Source: Oscillospiraceae bacterium
Lineage (GTDB): Bacteria; Bacillota; Clostridia; Oscillospirales; CAG-272
DNA length: 20,865 nucleotides
Assembly: GCA_015063655.1 (NCBI GenBank)
Contig: SVTU01000002.1
Location: 17,741-38,605, forward strand
Reading direction: 5' to 3'
The notes under the pieces were generated by a model, which did no database searches, was not told the origin of the DNA, and saw only the letters and a program-made list of their open reading frames with translations. Of the stretch, positions 6,573 to 13,406 are shown piece by piece; positions within the stretch are counted from its first letter, which is position 1; each line of letters begins with the position of its first letter. The position numbers and the translations under genes are program-made.

Positions 6573-7769
6573 ATGAACGGTATTATGGATATTATCAATA
6601 TCCCCATGGGATATGTGATCCGTATCTGCAATTCCTTGCTTGGCAATCAGTATATTCTTGCCTTGCTTGTGTTTGCGGTTATCGTGGAGCTGTTGATGCT
6701 CCCGCTGTCCATCAAGAGACAGAAGAATTCCATCAAGCAAGCACGTCTGCGCCCCAAGGAACTGGCTATCCGTAAGAAATACGGCAACAGCAAGGATCCC
6801 CAGACGCAGCAAAAGATCCAGCAGGACATTCAGGCTATGTATCAGAAGGAGGGCTTCAACCCCATGAGCGGTTGCCTGCCTCTGCTGATCCAATTCCCTG
6901 TGATCATTGCCCTGTATAACATCGTGATCAACCCCCTGCGCTATATCTGCGGCTTGTCCACGGGCACGATCAACAGCCTGATCACGGCCGTTAATGCGCA
7001 CCCCGACTATGCGGGCACCACCTTTGTGGCAGAGCGCAACATCGACCTGATGGGTGCCGTGCGCCGCATCATGGAGACGGACGGCCCCGGCTTCTTCGCA
7101 GGCGTTGAGGGCTTTGCCGAGAAGATCGGCAGTGTGGCCGATCTCCCCAACTTGACGGTGTTCGGTGCCATCGACCTTGCCGCCACGCCTTCCTTTAAGG
7201 AGTTTGGTTGGCTGCTGCTCGTTCCGCTGATCACCTTCCTTTCCTATTTCTTCAGCATGAAGATCAACCGCAAGCTGATGTATCAGCCTGCCGGGAACGA
7301 TGCCGCTATGGGCTGCTCCAACAAGATGATGGATCTGATGATGCCTCTGATGAGTGTGTTCATTTCCTTCACGGTGCCTGCCGCTCTCGGTGTGTACTGG
7401 ATCATCAAGTGCGTGCTGGGCGTTGGCATTCAGGCCATTCTCAGCAAGGCGATGCCGATCCCGTCCTTTACCGATGAGGATTACAAGGCGGCCGAGAAGG
7501 CCTATGAGGCAACGCAGAAAAACAAGCCTCGCACGGCCTCTGCGGGCAAGGTTCGCTCCCTGCATCATATCGACGATGAGGATTACGACGAGAAGGGCAA
7601 CTATATCGGCGATCCTACGGGCGGTGTGAAGAGAGAGGAAAAGACCTCGGACGGTGCCGCTGCGGCAGAGACGGGCAAGGAAAACAGTCTGCTCGGCCAC
7701 GTGTCGATGAAGGAAGAGGCCAAGCACGAGAAGAAGACCAAGAAGAAAAACAAAAAAGACGACCAATAA
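6573..7769 (+). CDS. yidC: YidC/Oxa1-family membrane protein insertase
   Basis: YidC inserts and folds membrane proteins, alone or with SecYEG. The 398-residue protein has the Gram-positive-type core without the large periplasmic domain of E. coli. The first segment is YILALLVFAVIVELLMLPLSI, followed by the cytoplasmic coiled hairpin (about residues 45-95) with YQKEGFNPMSGCLPLLIQFPVIIALYNIV, then an outside loop of about 90 residues, and FGWLLLVPLITFLSYFFSMKI and LMSVFISFTVPAALGVYWIIKCVLG. The C-terminus is a long, Lys-rich cytoplasmic tail (KHEKKTKKKNKKDDQ), fitting ribosome contact. There is no lipoprotein signal. Glu39 occupies the position of the conserved groove Arg. The ATG at 6573 has only a weak ribosome site (GGA 5 nt upstream), but the protein start matches relatives. 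jag follows 26 nt later. Confidence 0.95.
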   Translation: MNGIMDIINIPMGYVIRICNSLLGNQYILALLVFAVIVELLMLPLSIKRQKNSIKQARLRPKELAIRKKYGNSKDPQTQQKIQQDIQAMYQKEGFNPMSGCLPLLIQFPVIIALYNIVINPLRYICGLSTGTINSLITAVNAHPDYAGTTFVAERNIDLMGAVRRIMETDGPGFFAGVEGFAEKIGSVADLPNLTVFGAIDLAATPSFKEFGWLLLVPLITFLSYFFSMKINRKLMYQPAGNDAAMGCSNKMMDLMMPLMSVFISFTVPAALGVYWIIKCVLGVGIQAILSKAMPIPSFTDEDYKAAEKAYEATQKNKPRTASAGKVRSLHHIDDEDYDEKGNYIGDPTGGVKREEKTSDGAAAAETGKENSLLGHVSMKEEAKHEKKTKKKNKKDDQ

Positions 7770-7795
7770 ATGATTTGCATACGGAGAGTAAGAAA

Positions 7796-8443
7796 GTGAA
7801 AAAAGAAATTGTTATGACCGCCAAGACCGTGGAGGAGGCCACTGAGCTTGCCGCACGTGAGCTGGGCGTTTCGGTAGAAAAGCTGGAGGTCACCGTGCTT
7901 GAGGAGCCGAAGAAGGGCATTCTCGGCATCGGTGCTAAGGAGGCTAAGATCAGTGCTGTCTACACCTGCGGCGGCGCTGACGTTGCTGTGGATTTCGTTC
8001 GCAAGCTGGTGGCAGACATGAACCTTGAGGCTGAGATCACCGTGACCGAGCTTGAGGAGGATGAGACCAGAATTGCCATCGAGGGCGGCAACGCATCGGT
8101 GCTCATCGGCCATCACGGCGAGACGCTTGACGCCTTGCAGTATCTTGCCAACCTGGCCGCCAACAAGAAGGTGGAGGGTGTGAAGAGAGAATATGCCAGA
8201 ATTACGGTGGACGTTGAGGGCTACCGTGCCAAGCGTGAGGAGACGCTTCGTGCCTTGGCCAGAAGAATGGCAGAGCGTGTGATCAAGTACAAGAAGAGCG
8301 TGATGCTTGAGCCTATGAATCCCTATGAAAGACGCATCATTCACTCTGAGGTACAGAAGATCGAGGGTGTGTCCACCAATTCGATCGGCTCGGATAACAA
8401 CCGTAAGGTCGTTATGTATCTGGATAGCAGCAAAAACGTATAA
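7796..8443 (+). CDS. jag: RNA-binding protein Jag/KhpB
   Basis: Jag (KhpB, EloR) is a cytoplasmic RNA-binding protein linked to cell elongation and sporulation in Bacillota. The 215-residue protein has three expected domains: the Jag N-terminal domain (about residues 5-55, AKTVEEATELAARELGVSVEKLEVTVLEEPKKGILGIGAKEAKI), a KH domain (about 65-140) with the GxxG loop in VLIGHHGETLDALQYLAN, and a C-terminal R3H domain (about 150-210) with the Arg-x3-His motif in YERRIIHSEV. The GTG at 7796 is preceded by GGAG at 9 nt spacing. A TTG upstream and an ATG at 7814 have no usable ribosome site. It closes the rpmH cluster and is followed at once by a strong terminator. Confidence 0.95.
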   Translation: MKKEIVMTAKTVEEATELAARELGVSVEKLEVTVLEEPKKGILGIGAKEAKISAVYTCGGADVAVDFVRKLVADMNLEAEITVTELEEDETRIAIEGGNASVLIGHHGETLDALQYLANLAANKKVEGVKREYARITVDVEGYRAKREETLRALARRMAERVIKYKKSVMLEPMNPYERRIIHSEVQKIEGVSTNSIGSDNNRKVVMYLDSSKNV

Positions 8444-8452
8444 CGTAATACC

Positions 8453-8494
8453 AAAGAGGCTGTCGCAAATTGCCTTTGCGACAGCCTCTTTTTT
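8453..8494 (+). terminator. Intrinsic terminator of the rpmH-jag cluster
   Basis: AAAGAGGCTGTCGCAAA (8453-8469) and TTTGCGACAGCCTCTTT (8475-8491) form a perfect 17-bp stem with a 5-nt loop, continuing into a T6 run. It starts 10 nt past the jag stop. Confidence 0.95.
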
Positions 8495-8884
8495 GTATTC
8501 CTTTAGTTTTCCACAGGAAAAAGCCAGTGTTTACCGTGCTTTGCGGTCATGGCAGGGAAAGGCTCCGTGTTTGTTCTTTGCGGCTTCTCCACTTTTTTGT
8601 ATTTTTGCGCATTTGTGTGCATTTTTATGCTGTTTTTTTTCTTAAAATAAGCCAACAAGATGGATTTATCCCCCACTCGACGTTTTTCTTTTTTCTTCGA
8701 CATGCTTGTGGAAAACCCTGTGGATAGTGTGGAAAACCTTGATATTACTTGGCTTTGCAGAGCCTTATGCATGCATTTGCCCTGTGGAAAACTCTGCCAA
8801 AAAAACAGTCCCGAAAAAGCCCTTGATCAACCTTTCGCCCCACTGGCGGCGGATATCATCCTGCATGCTTGATGCAACGGACTT
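8495..8884. other. oriC: Candidate replication origin: AT-rich gene-free region with DnaA-box-like sites
   Basis: No plausible gene lies in this stretch. It holds four exact matches to the DnaA-box consensus TTWTNCACA: TTTTCCACA at 8507-8515 (plus strand) and the same sequence on the minus strand at 8707-8715, 8728-8736 and 8783-8791. A one-mismatch site, CTATCCACA, is at 8719-8727 on the minus strand. Three of these sit within 30 bp, two of them abutting. An AT-rich, T-tract-filled segment (about 8588-8650) separates the single plus-strand site from the cluster and could be an unwinding element. The rpmH-rnpA-yidC-jag neighbourhood is typically near oriC in Bacillota. dnaA and dnaN are not in the window, so a regulatory DnaA-box cluster remains possible. 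Confidence 0.6.
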
Positions 8885-11191
8885 TTATCTCTTTTTGCGT
8901 TTGTAGAGGTACAGCACGCCTGCACCGATCACACCGACGGGAAGCACACCGATGGTGAGGATGCCGAGCCAAACGGCGGCAGACTGCTTGACGGTCAGGG
9001 AGGGCTCTGAATAGGGCTTGGAGTCGATCTCGCCAACCTCGGACTCGTAGCTTTCGCTCAGCCAGATCAGGCCGTACGTGGGGAAGGCCATCACGGCATC
9101 GGAGAGCTTAGTGTCCTCGGCGTTAAAGGTGTCGGCACCCGTCACCCAAATGATCTTAGCGGTTTTGCTTCCCACGGGCTCTTCAATGCACACGGCCACC
9201 GCATGCATACCCGCCGTCTCGCCCAACAGGGCATTCTCGGGGGTGGTGAGCAGGGGCGTGATCAGCAACGGGCCTCTCAGGGAGCTGTCATACTCGATGG
9301 CAGAGGCATCCGTCAGCACCATGCCCTCGTTGGTGGAAAAAATGTTGGTGAAATCGTGGTCGGGATTGATCTCGGCGGTAAAGCTGTTCGGCGTCTCGCT
9401 GTCGGGGAGCGTGATGGGATCGGAGAGTGCCGCCGAGCCGTAGTAGGCGAGGATCGAGGAAAGGTTTGGCATCAGGGCATTGGCGGGATTGGTCATGATC
9501 AGCGCATGCCCGCCATCCTTGAGATACGATAGGATCATATTGGCCTCAGCCTCGGTGTAGTCCGTCTTGGGGGCGTTGATGACGATAACGCCCGCATCCG
9601 AGGGAACGGCCGCAGCATCGGGCAGGGAAAGCTCGGTGCAGGCGTAGCCCATATTGGTGAGCAGTGTGCCGAGATTGCCCTCGGTCACACTGTCCTCTCC
9701 ATGCCCCTGCAGGGCATAGGCACGGGGGACCTCGGGCAGAGAGACGTATTCGATCGCCTCGGTGATCTTGGCTTCGCCCACAAAGTGCAGGGCGTAGTCG
9801 TTAAGAAGTGCCGTTAAGGTATCCTTGACGTTTTGCCCCTGGGTGAGAGCCTGATACATGTATTGAACGTAATAGCGGTATTCGGTGACCGAGAAGTCGC
9901 CGTACGAGCCACCCGCATAGCGGAACATGTCGTCAAAGCGAATGAGCTGGTAGCGGTACGGCCCTATGATCAGCAGGCTGTACGGGCTGATGTTGCCCGT
10001 GCCAAGCAGCTCACGGAGGGTTTCGGAGGAGACGTTGGCGATCCGCAGGCGGTCGCTGTACGAGGCATATCGCTCCATGTAGGCTTCAAACTTCTTTTCC
10101 GTTCCGTCACCGTCAAGCAGATAGATGGAAACGTCCTCCTCCAGCGTGTCCAGATAGGCAACGGTGGAGGCAGAGGGGGTGAAGCGTTCGCCCTCGGTCA
10201 CGTCCCTTTGCAGGGCGGTGATGGGGAGCAGGAGCGTGCATAGATTAAGCAGGACGATCAAAAAGGCAAGACATAGGGGTAAGACGCGGTGTCCGAGAGA
10301 GGGGATGCGGTGCGGGGTGTAGCCGAGCATAGCATCTCTTCTCGTGCGCAGGGTGCGCACGGCCATGTACAGGAAAAAAGCCGATGCGGACAGAGCCAAA
10401 ATGATCAGCTCTCCGTCAAACAGCCCCAGGGTGAACGGCTCCATGCGGCGGAAGAGGGATACGGTAGACAGAAGCAACGTCAGCACGCCTGCTAAGGACT
10501 CTCTGTGTGCAAAGAACCATATGAGGGCGACGGCGGCGATCAGTGCCCCTACCGTTATCCCGAGGGACGGACGGCGTGTGGCAAGAAGAATGCCCGCACC
10601 GATGAGGAGTGCCATGATCAGCAAGCCCACAAGGGAGACGGTCGCCGTGGCGGGCAGGAGCATGGAGAGCAGGTCTGTGGCAAACACACCCACGGCCAAG
10701 CCATACGAGGCGACGAGGCACACGTAGGGACGGGAGAAGCGCACGGCCATCAGCACATCAAAGGAGAGAAACACAAGGCATACTGCCAAAAAGCCGATCA
10801 GGCCGTTATAGCAGGCAAGATAGTCTACCGCACCGAAGGCCGAGAACAAAAGGGGATATACGGCACTGCCGAGAGCGGACAGTCCAACCAAGGCAAGCAG
10901 AGCCAACAGCTTGCCAAGCACCACGTCGCTCTGTCGAAGTGGCAGAGCGAATAACAACACGTGAGTGCCTTGCTTGCGCTCATTCGAAAAGAGCGTGCAG
11001 GTCAGCAGGGGGAGCAAAAGAGAGGCCGTCAGCAACAGAATGTTATAGGCGGCGTACAGGGCGGGGGAGAGCTTGGAGAGATGGTTGAAGGTGACGAGAA
11101 GCCCCGTGGCCGCCAGCATGACACCAAGGAACAGATAGGAGAAGATGCTGTGGAAGAGAGAACGAAGCTCACGCTTGAAAACGGTCATCAT
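8885..11191 (-). CDS. Fused ABC-2 permease and GldG-like auxiliary protein
   Basis: This 768-residue protein joins two parts usually encoded by separate gldF- and gldG-type genes. Residues 1-280 are an ABC-2-type permease with at least six membrane helices; FKRELRSLFHSIFSYLFLGVML and LFSNERKQGTHVLLFALPLRQSDVVLGKLLALL are typical. A helix at about 303-326 then leads into a large outside domain (about 330-735) of the GldG/ABC_transp_aux type, with DAGVIVINAPKTDYTEAEANMILSYLKDGGHALIMTNP. It ends with a single helix and basic tail (about 737-768, YLYKRKKR), as in GldG. The start overlaps the ATPase stop by 4 nt (ATGA), so the two are translationally coupled. The cargo is unknown; the group is export-type. 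No clear terminator follows; the transcript would run toward the DnaA-box region. Confidence 0.85.
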   Translation of the reverse strand: MMTVFKRELRSLFHSIFSYLFLGVMLAATGLLVTFNHLSKLSPALYAAYNILLLTASLLLPLLTCTLFSNERKQGTHVLLFALPLRQSDVVLGKLLALLALVGLSALGSAVYPLLFSAFGAVDYLACYNGLIGFLAVCLVFLSFDVLMAVRFSRPYVCLVASYGLAVGVFATDLLSMLLPATATVSLVGLLIMALLIGAGILLATRRPSLGITVGALIAAVALIWFFAHRESLAGVLTLLLSTVSLFRRMEPFTLGLFDGELIILALSASAFFLYMAVRTLRTRRDAMLGYTPHRIPSLGHRVLPLCLAFLIVLLNLCTLLLPITALQRDVTEGERFTPSASTVAYLDTLEEDVSIYLLDGDGTEKKFEAYMERYASYSDRLRIANVSSETLRELLGTGNISPYSLLIIGPYRYQLIRFDDMFRYAGGSYGDFSVTEYRYYVQYMYQALTQGQNVKDTLTALLNDYALHFVGEAKITEAIEYVSLPEVPRAYALQGHGEDSVTEGNLGTLLTNMGYACTELSLPDAAAVPSDAGVIVINAPKTDYTEAEANMILSYLKDGGHALIMTNPANALMPNLSSILAYYGSAALSDPITLPDSETPNSFTAEINPDHDFTNIFSTNEGMVLTDASAIEYDSSLRGPLLITPLLTTPENALLGETAGMHAVAVCIEEPVGSKTAKIIWVTGADTFNAEDTKLSDAVMAFPTYGLIWLSESYESEVGEIDSKPYSEPSLTVKQSAAVWLGILTIGVLPVGVIGAGVLYLYKRKKR

Positions 11192-12183
11192 CGCTTGCCA
11201 CCCCCTCTTTTGCTCTTGCCTGACGTCGGTGCGGCCTTTTTGTCCTTCACGGGCTCGGCAGGCTTCATCGAGGCGTAGACCGAGGCAAGCGTGAGCGTTT
11301 CGGAGCGCACCGAAAGCACGGTATAGCCGAGGGCGGATAGGCTTTCGGCGATCGTGCTCGGCAAAGCACTGCTCGGCTCGTATTCCAGCGTAAGGCTGAC
11401 GATTCCCTTGTCATACTCCGTTACGGTATAGGATAGCACGCCGTCGATGCGGCCGAGCGAGTCGACCAAGGCACGCTCGTCGGCACGCACACGCAGGGCG
11501 AGCGTGGGGGTGTTGGACAGACGGGCCTCCAGCTGTGACAGACTGCCGTGAGCCAGCACCGTTCCGCCGTCCAACAGCAAAATGTCCCGAGACAGAGGAG
11601 CAAGGTCGGACAGAGAAGCACTGCTGACGACCAAGGTCTTCACACTGCCAAGCTTTTCAAGCAGCTCGCACAGCAGCTTGGCATCCGAGGGGGGAAGCCC
11701 CCGCAGCGGTTCGTCCATCAAAATGAGATCGGGATTGCCAAGGAGTGCCTGCGCCACGCCGACCCGTCGGCGCACCGAGAGTGAGCAACGGGCGAGCAGC
11801 TTGTCAGCCTCGTCCGAAAGCTCGGTCAGCTCCAGAGCGCTTTTAATCTGGCGAAACCGCTTGTCGGGGGCGACACGCTTGGCTTCTCCGATAAAATCCA
11901 AATATTCACTTACGGTCATGCTGTTATACAAGGGCTCGGCCGAGGGCAGGTAGCCGATGCGTGCCTGCACGGCACGGGCATCCTTGCTCATGTCGTGTCC
12001 GCTCACGGTCAGTGAGCCGTCCGTAGCGGACAGCACGCCCGAGAGCAGGTGGAGCAGGGTGGTCTTGCCCGCTCCCTTGTGACCGAGTATGCCGTGGATA
12101 CCGCCCGCAGACAGAGTAAAGCTCATGTCCTTGACGGCATAGCCCGTTGCGGTGCGGTAGGAAAGATTGTGTGCTTGTATCAA
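11188..12183 (-). CDS. GldA-like ABC transporter ATP-binding protein with degenerate motifs
   Basis: This 331-residue ATPase partners the fused permease downstream. Walker A is intact (GHKGAGKTT, residues 34-42), as is Walker B with its catalytic Glu (LILMDEP, 153-159). Three other elements are unusual: the signature reads CSLSVR (133-138) rather than LSxGxR, the D-loop reads RGLPP instead of SGLDP, and the H-loop position is Ala189 (SSASL) rather than His. After about residue 220 there is a C-terminal domain and a Lys/Gly-rich tail. The start is TTG, chosen because GGAGG lies 8 nt upstream and the protein then begins MIQAHNLSYR, the usual N-terminus. A three-codon ATG-TTA-TTT-TGA frame ends over the TTG. 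The family call is firm; ATPase activity is uncertain. Confidence 0.9.
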   Translation of the reverse strand: MIQAHNLSYRTATGYAVKDMSFTLSAGGIHGILGHKGAGKTTLLHLLSGVLSATDGSLTVSGHDMSKDARAVQARIGYLPSAEPLYNSMTVSEYLDFIGEAKRVAPDKRFRQIKSALELTELSDEADKLLARCSLSVRRRVGVAQALLGNPDLILMDEPLRGLPPSDAKLLCELLEKLGSVKTLVVSSASLSDLAPLSRDILLLDGGTVLAHGSLSQLEARLSNTPTLALRVRADERALVDSLGRIDGVLSYTVTEYDKGIVSLTLEYEPSSALPSTIAESLSALGYTVLSVRSETLTLASVYASMKPAEPVKDKKAAPTSGKSKRGGGKR

Positions 12184-12219
12184 AATAACATCCTCCGTTC
12201 AGAATGGGATAGGCTAGGG

Positions 12220-12981
12220 TTATGGCTGTGTGTCCGAGCCCTCGCCAAACAAACGGCGCAGGCGTTCGGTCTTTTCCTCGGGTGTTTCTTCCCGTCTGTC
12301 GTAATGCTTCTCGACATCCTCCCCGTCGCCGCTGTCGGCAGAGTCGCTGCAAGATGCGTGGCGAAGAGCGTACGGATCCGTGCCCTCAATGCGCTCGTAG
12401 CGCACGCAAACGGCAGAGAGGATCACGGACATAAGCCAAAGCACAAGGGCAGTGGCAAAGGGCGGCGCAAAGGTATACTGCACGGTGGCGGCATAGATCA
12501 GCAAACGGTCATAGCACGCTACGAGCATGTGCGGAAACAGCGTAAGGGGAAGAGGGAGCAGATACAGCACCGACGGGATGGTACGGTGCGGGAAAACGGC
12601 CACGTACCAGCGACGCATGGCATTCGGCGCATGCCCTTCGATGGCGTGAAGCCCTACGCACAGCTCCCACACGGCGAGAGCCAGTGCGGCAAGAAGCAGG
12701 ACGATGCACAAGGCCATCAGCACCGTGACGGTGGTGGAAAAGGCAGTGGTCATACTGTCCTTCTGCCCCTCGTTATGGAACAGGTATTGGCGAATGACGG
12801 TCCAAGCATTGGACATCAAGCCCCACAGGGCGACGTTCTGCTTGCCCGCCTCTCCGCCCACGGTGAAGCGCATGCAGGGCACGAAGCCGTACAGGGCGGT
12901 CAGAACGGTACAGATCAGGGGCATGGCGTAGCGGAAGCGAAGCAGAGAGAGTCGGCGGGAGCGGCGGCGATCGTGTTTCAT
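12220..12981 (-). CDS. Uncharacterised integral membrane protein
   Basis: I do not recognise this 253-residue protein. It begins with a very basic segment (MKHDRRRSRRLSLLRFRY), followed by a hydrophobic helix (AMPLICTVLTALYGFVP), an outside segment of about 45 residues, and three more helices around VTVLMALCIVLLLAALALAVWELC, IPSVLYLLPLPLTLFPHMLVACY and FATALVLWLMSVILSAVCV. It ends in an acidic/charged cytoplasmic tail rich in Asp, Glu and Arg. The start at 12981 has AAAGGA about 6 nt upstream, better than the in-frame ATG 15 nt earlier. It lies between cdd (21 nt) and the ABC ATPase gene (36 nt) on the same strand, so it may be an accessory membrane part of the ABC complex. That role is a guess from context. 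Confidence 0.75.
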   Translation of the reverse strand: MKHDRRRSRRLSLLRFRYAMPLICTVLTALYGFVPCMRFTVGGEAGKQNVALWGLMSNAWTVIRQYLFHNEGQKDSMTTAFSTTVTVLMALCIVLLLAALALAVWELCVGLHAIEGHAPNAMRRWYVAVFPHRTIPSVLYLLPLPLTLFPHMLVACYDRLLIYAATVQYTFAPPFATALVLWLMSVILSAVCVRYERIEGTDPYALRHASCSDSADSGDGEDVEKHYDRREETPEEKTERLRRLFGEGSDTQP

Positions 12982-13002
12982 AGACGTTCCTTTCATGTTG
13001 GA

Positions 13003-13401
13003 TTACAAAGAAAAGCCAAGGGGGAGCAGAGAGTCGAGCGTATGCTCCTCATACCCATTTTCCCCGTTGCACAGGAGTACGGCAAAATCCCCGTCGCAAA
13101 ACTCCCGCATGACCTGACGGCACACACCGCAGGGCGGGCAGGGCTTGATGGGCTGTTCTCCTATTTTTGCACCCGCAATGGCGATGGCTACGAAGCGGCG
13201 TTCGCCCTCGGCGATGGCACGAAAGAAGGCCACACGCTCGGCGCACACGGTGGGGGAATAGGAGGCGGATTCAACGTTGCAGCCGCAATAGATCCTGCCA
13301 TTCTCGCACAAAAGAGCCGCACCCACGGCAAAGCCCGAATACGGGGCATAGGCCTTACTGCGTGCTTCCTTGGCCATGGTGAGTAACGTATTCTTTTCCA
13401 T
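13003..13401 (-). CDS. cdd: Cytidine deaminase
   Basis: Cdd hydrolyses cytidine and deoxycytidine to uridine and deoxyuridine in pyrimidine salvage. The 132-residue length matches the homotetrameric bacterial class. The zinc site is visible: CAERVAFFRAI supplies the first Cys and the catalytic Glu, and PCPPCGVCRQVMREF supplies the PCxxC cysteines. The substrate-binding YAPYSGFAVGAALL and NVESASYSPTVCAER stretches are intact. The ATG at 13401 has AAGGAG eight nt upstream. An alternative GTG nine nt earlier would overlap the deoB stop. It follows deoB directly in the nucleoside operon. Confidence 0.97.
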   Translation of the reverse strand: MEKNTLLTMAKEARSKAYAPYSGFAVGAALLCENGRIYCGCNVESASYSPTVCAERVAFFRAIAEGERRFVAIAIAGAKIGEQPIKPCPPCGVCRQVMREFCDGDFAVLLCNGENGYEEHTLDSLLPLGFSL

Positions 13402-13406
13402 TCGTA

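Noticed and set aside
6390..7766. Open frame of 458 codons on the minus strand opposite yidC/yidD
   Set aside because: Rich in His, Gln and Arg with no motif; it mirrors well-identified genes on the plus strand.
8453..8494. Inverted repeat after jag as a mobile-element end or attachment site
   Set aside because: Its T-run and position 10 nt past a stop codon fit an intrinsic terminator, and there is no transposase or integrase nearby.
8470..8772. Short open frames in the region after jag, on both strands
   Set aside because: They overlap the terminator and DnaA-box-like sites, lack ribosome sites and show T-tract-derived Phe-rich sequence.
12049..13386. Open frame of 445 codons on the plus strand
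   Set aside because: Runs antisense across the start of the ATPase gene, the membrane protein gene and cdd; low-complexity composition and no initiation signals.
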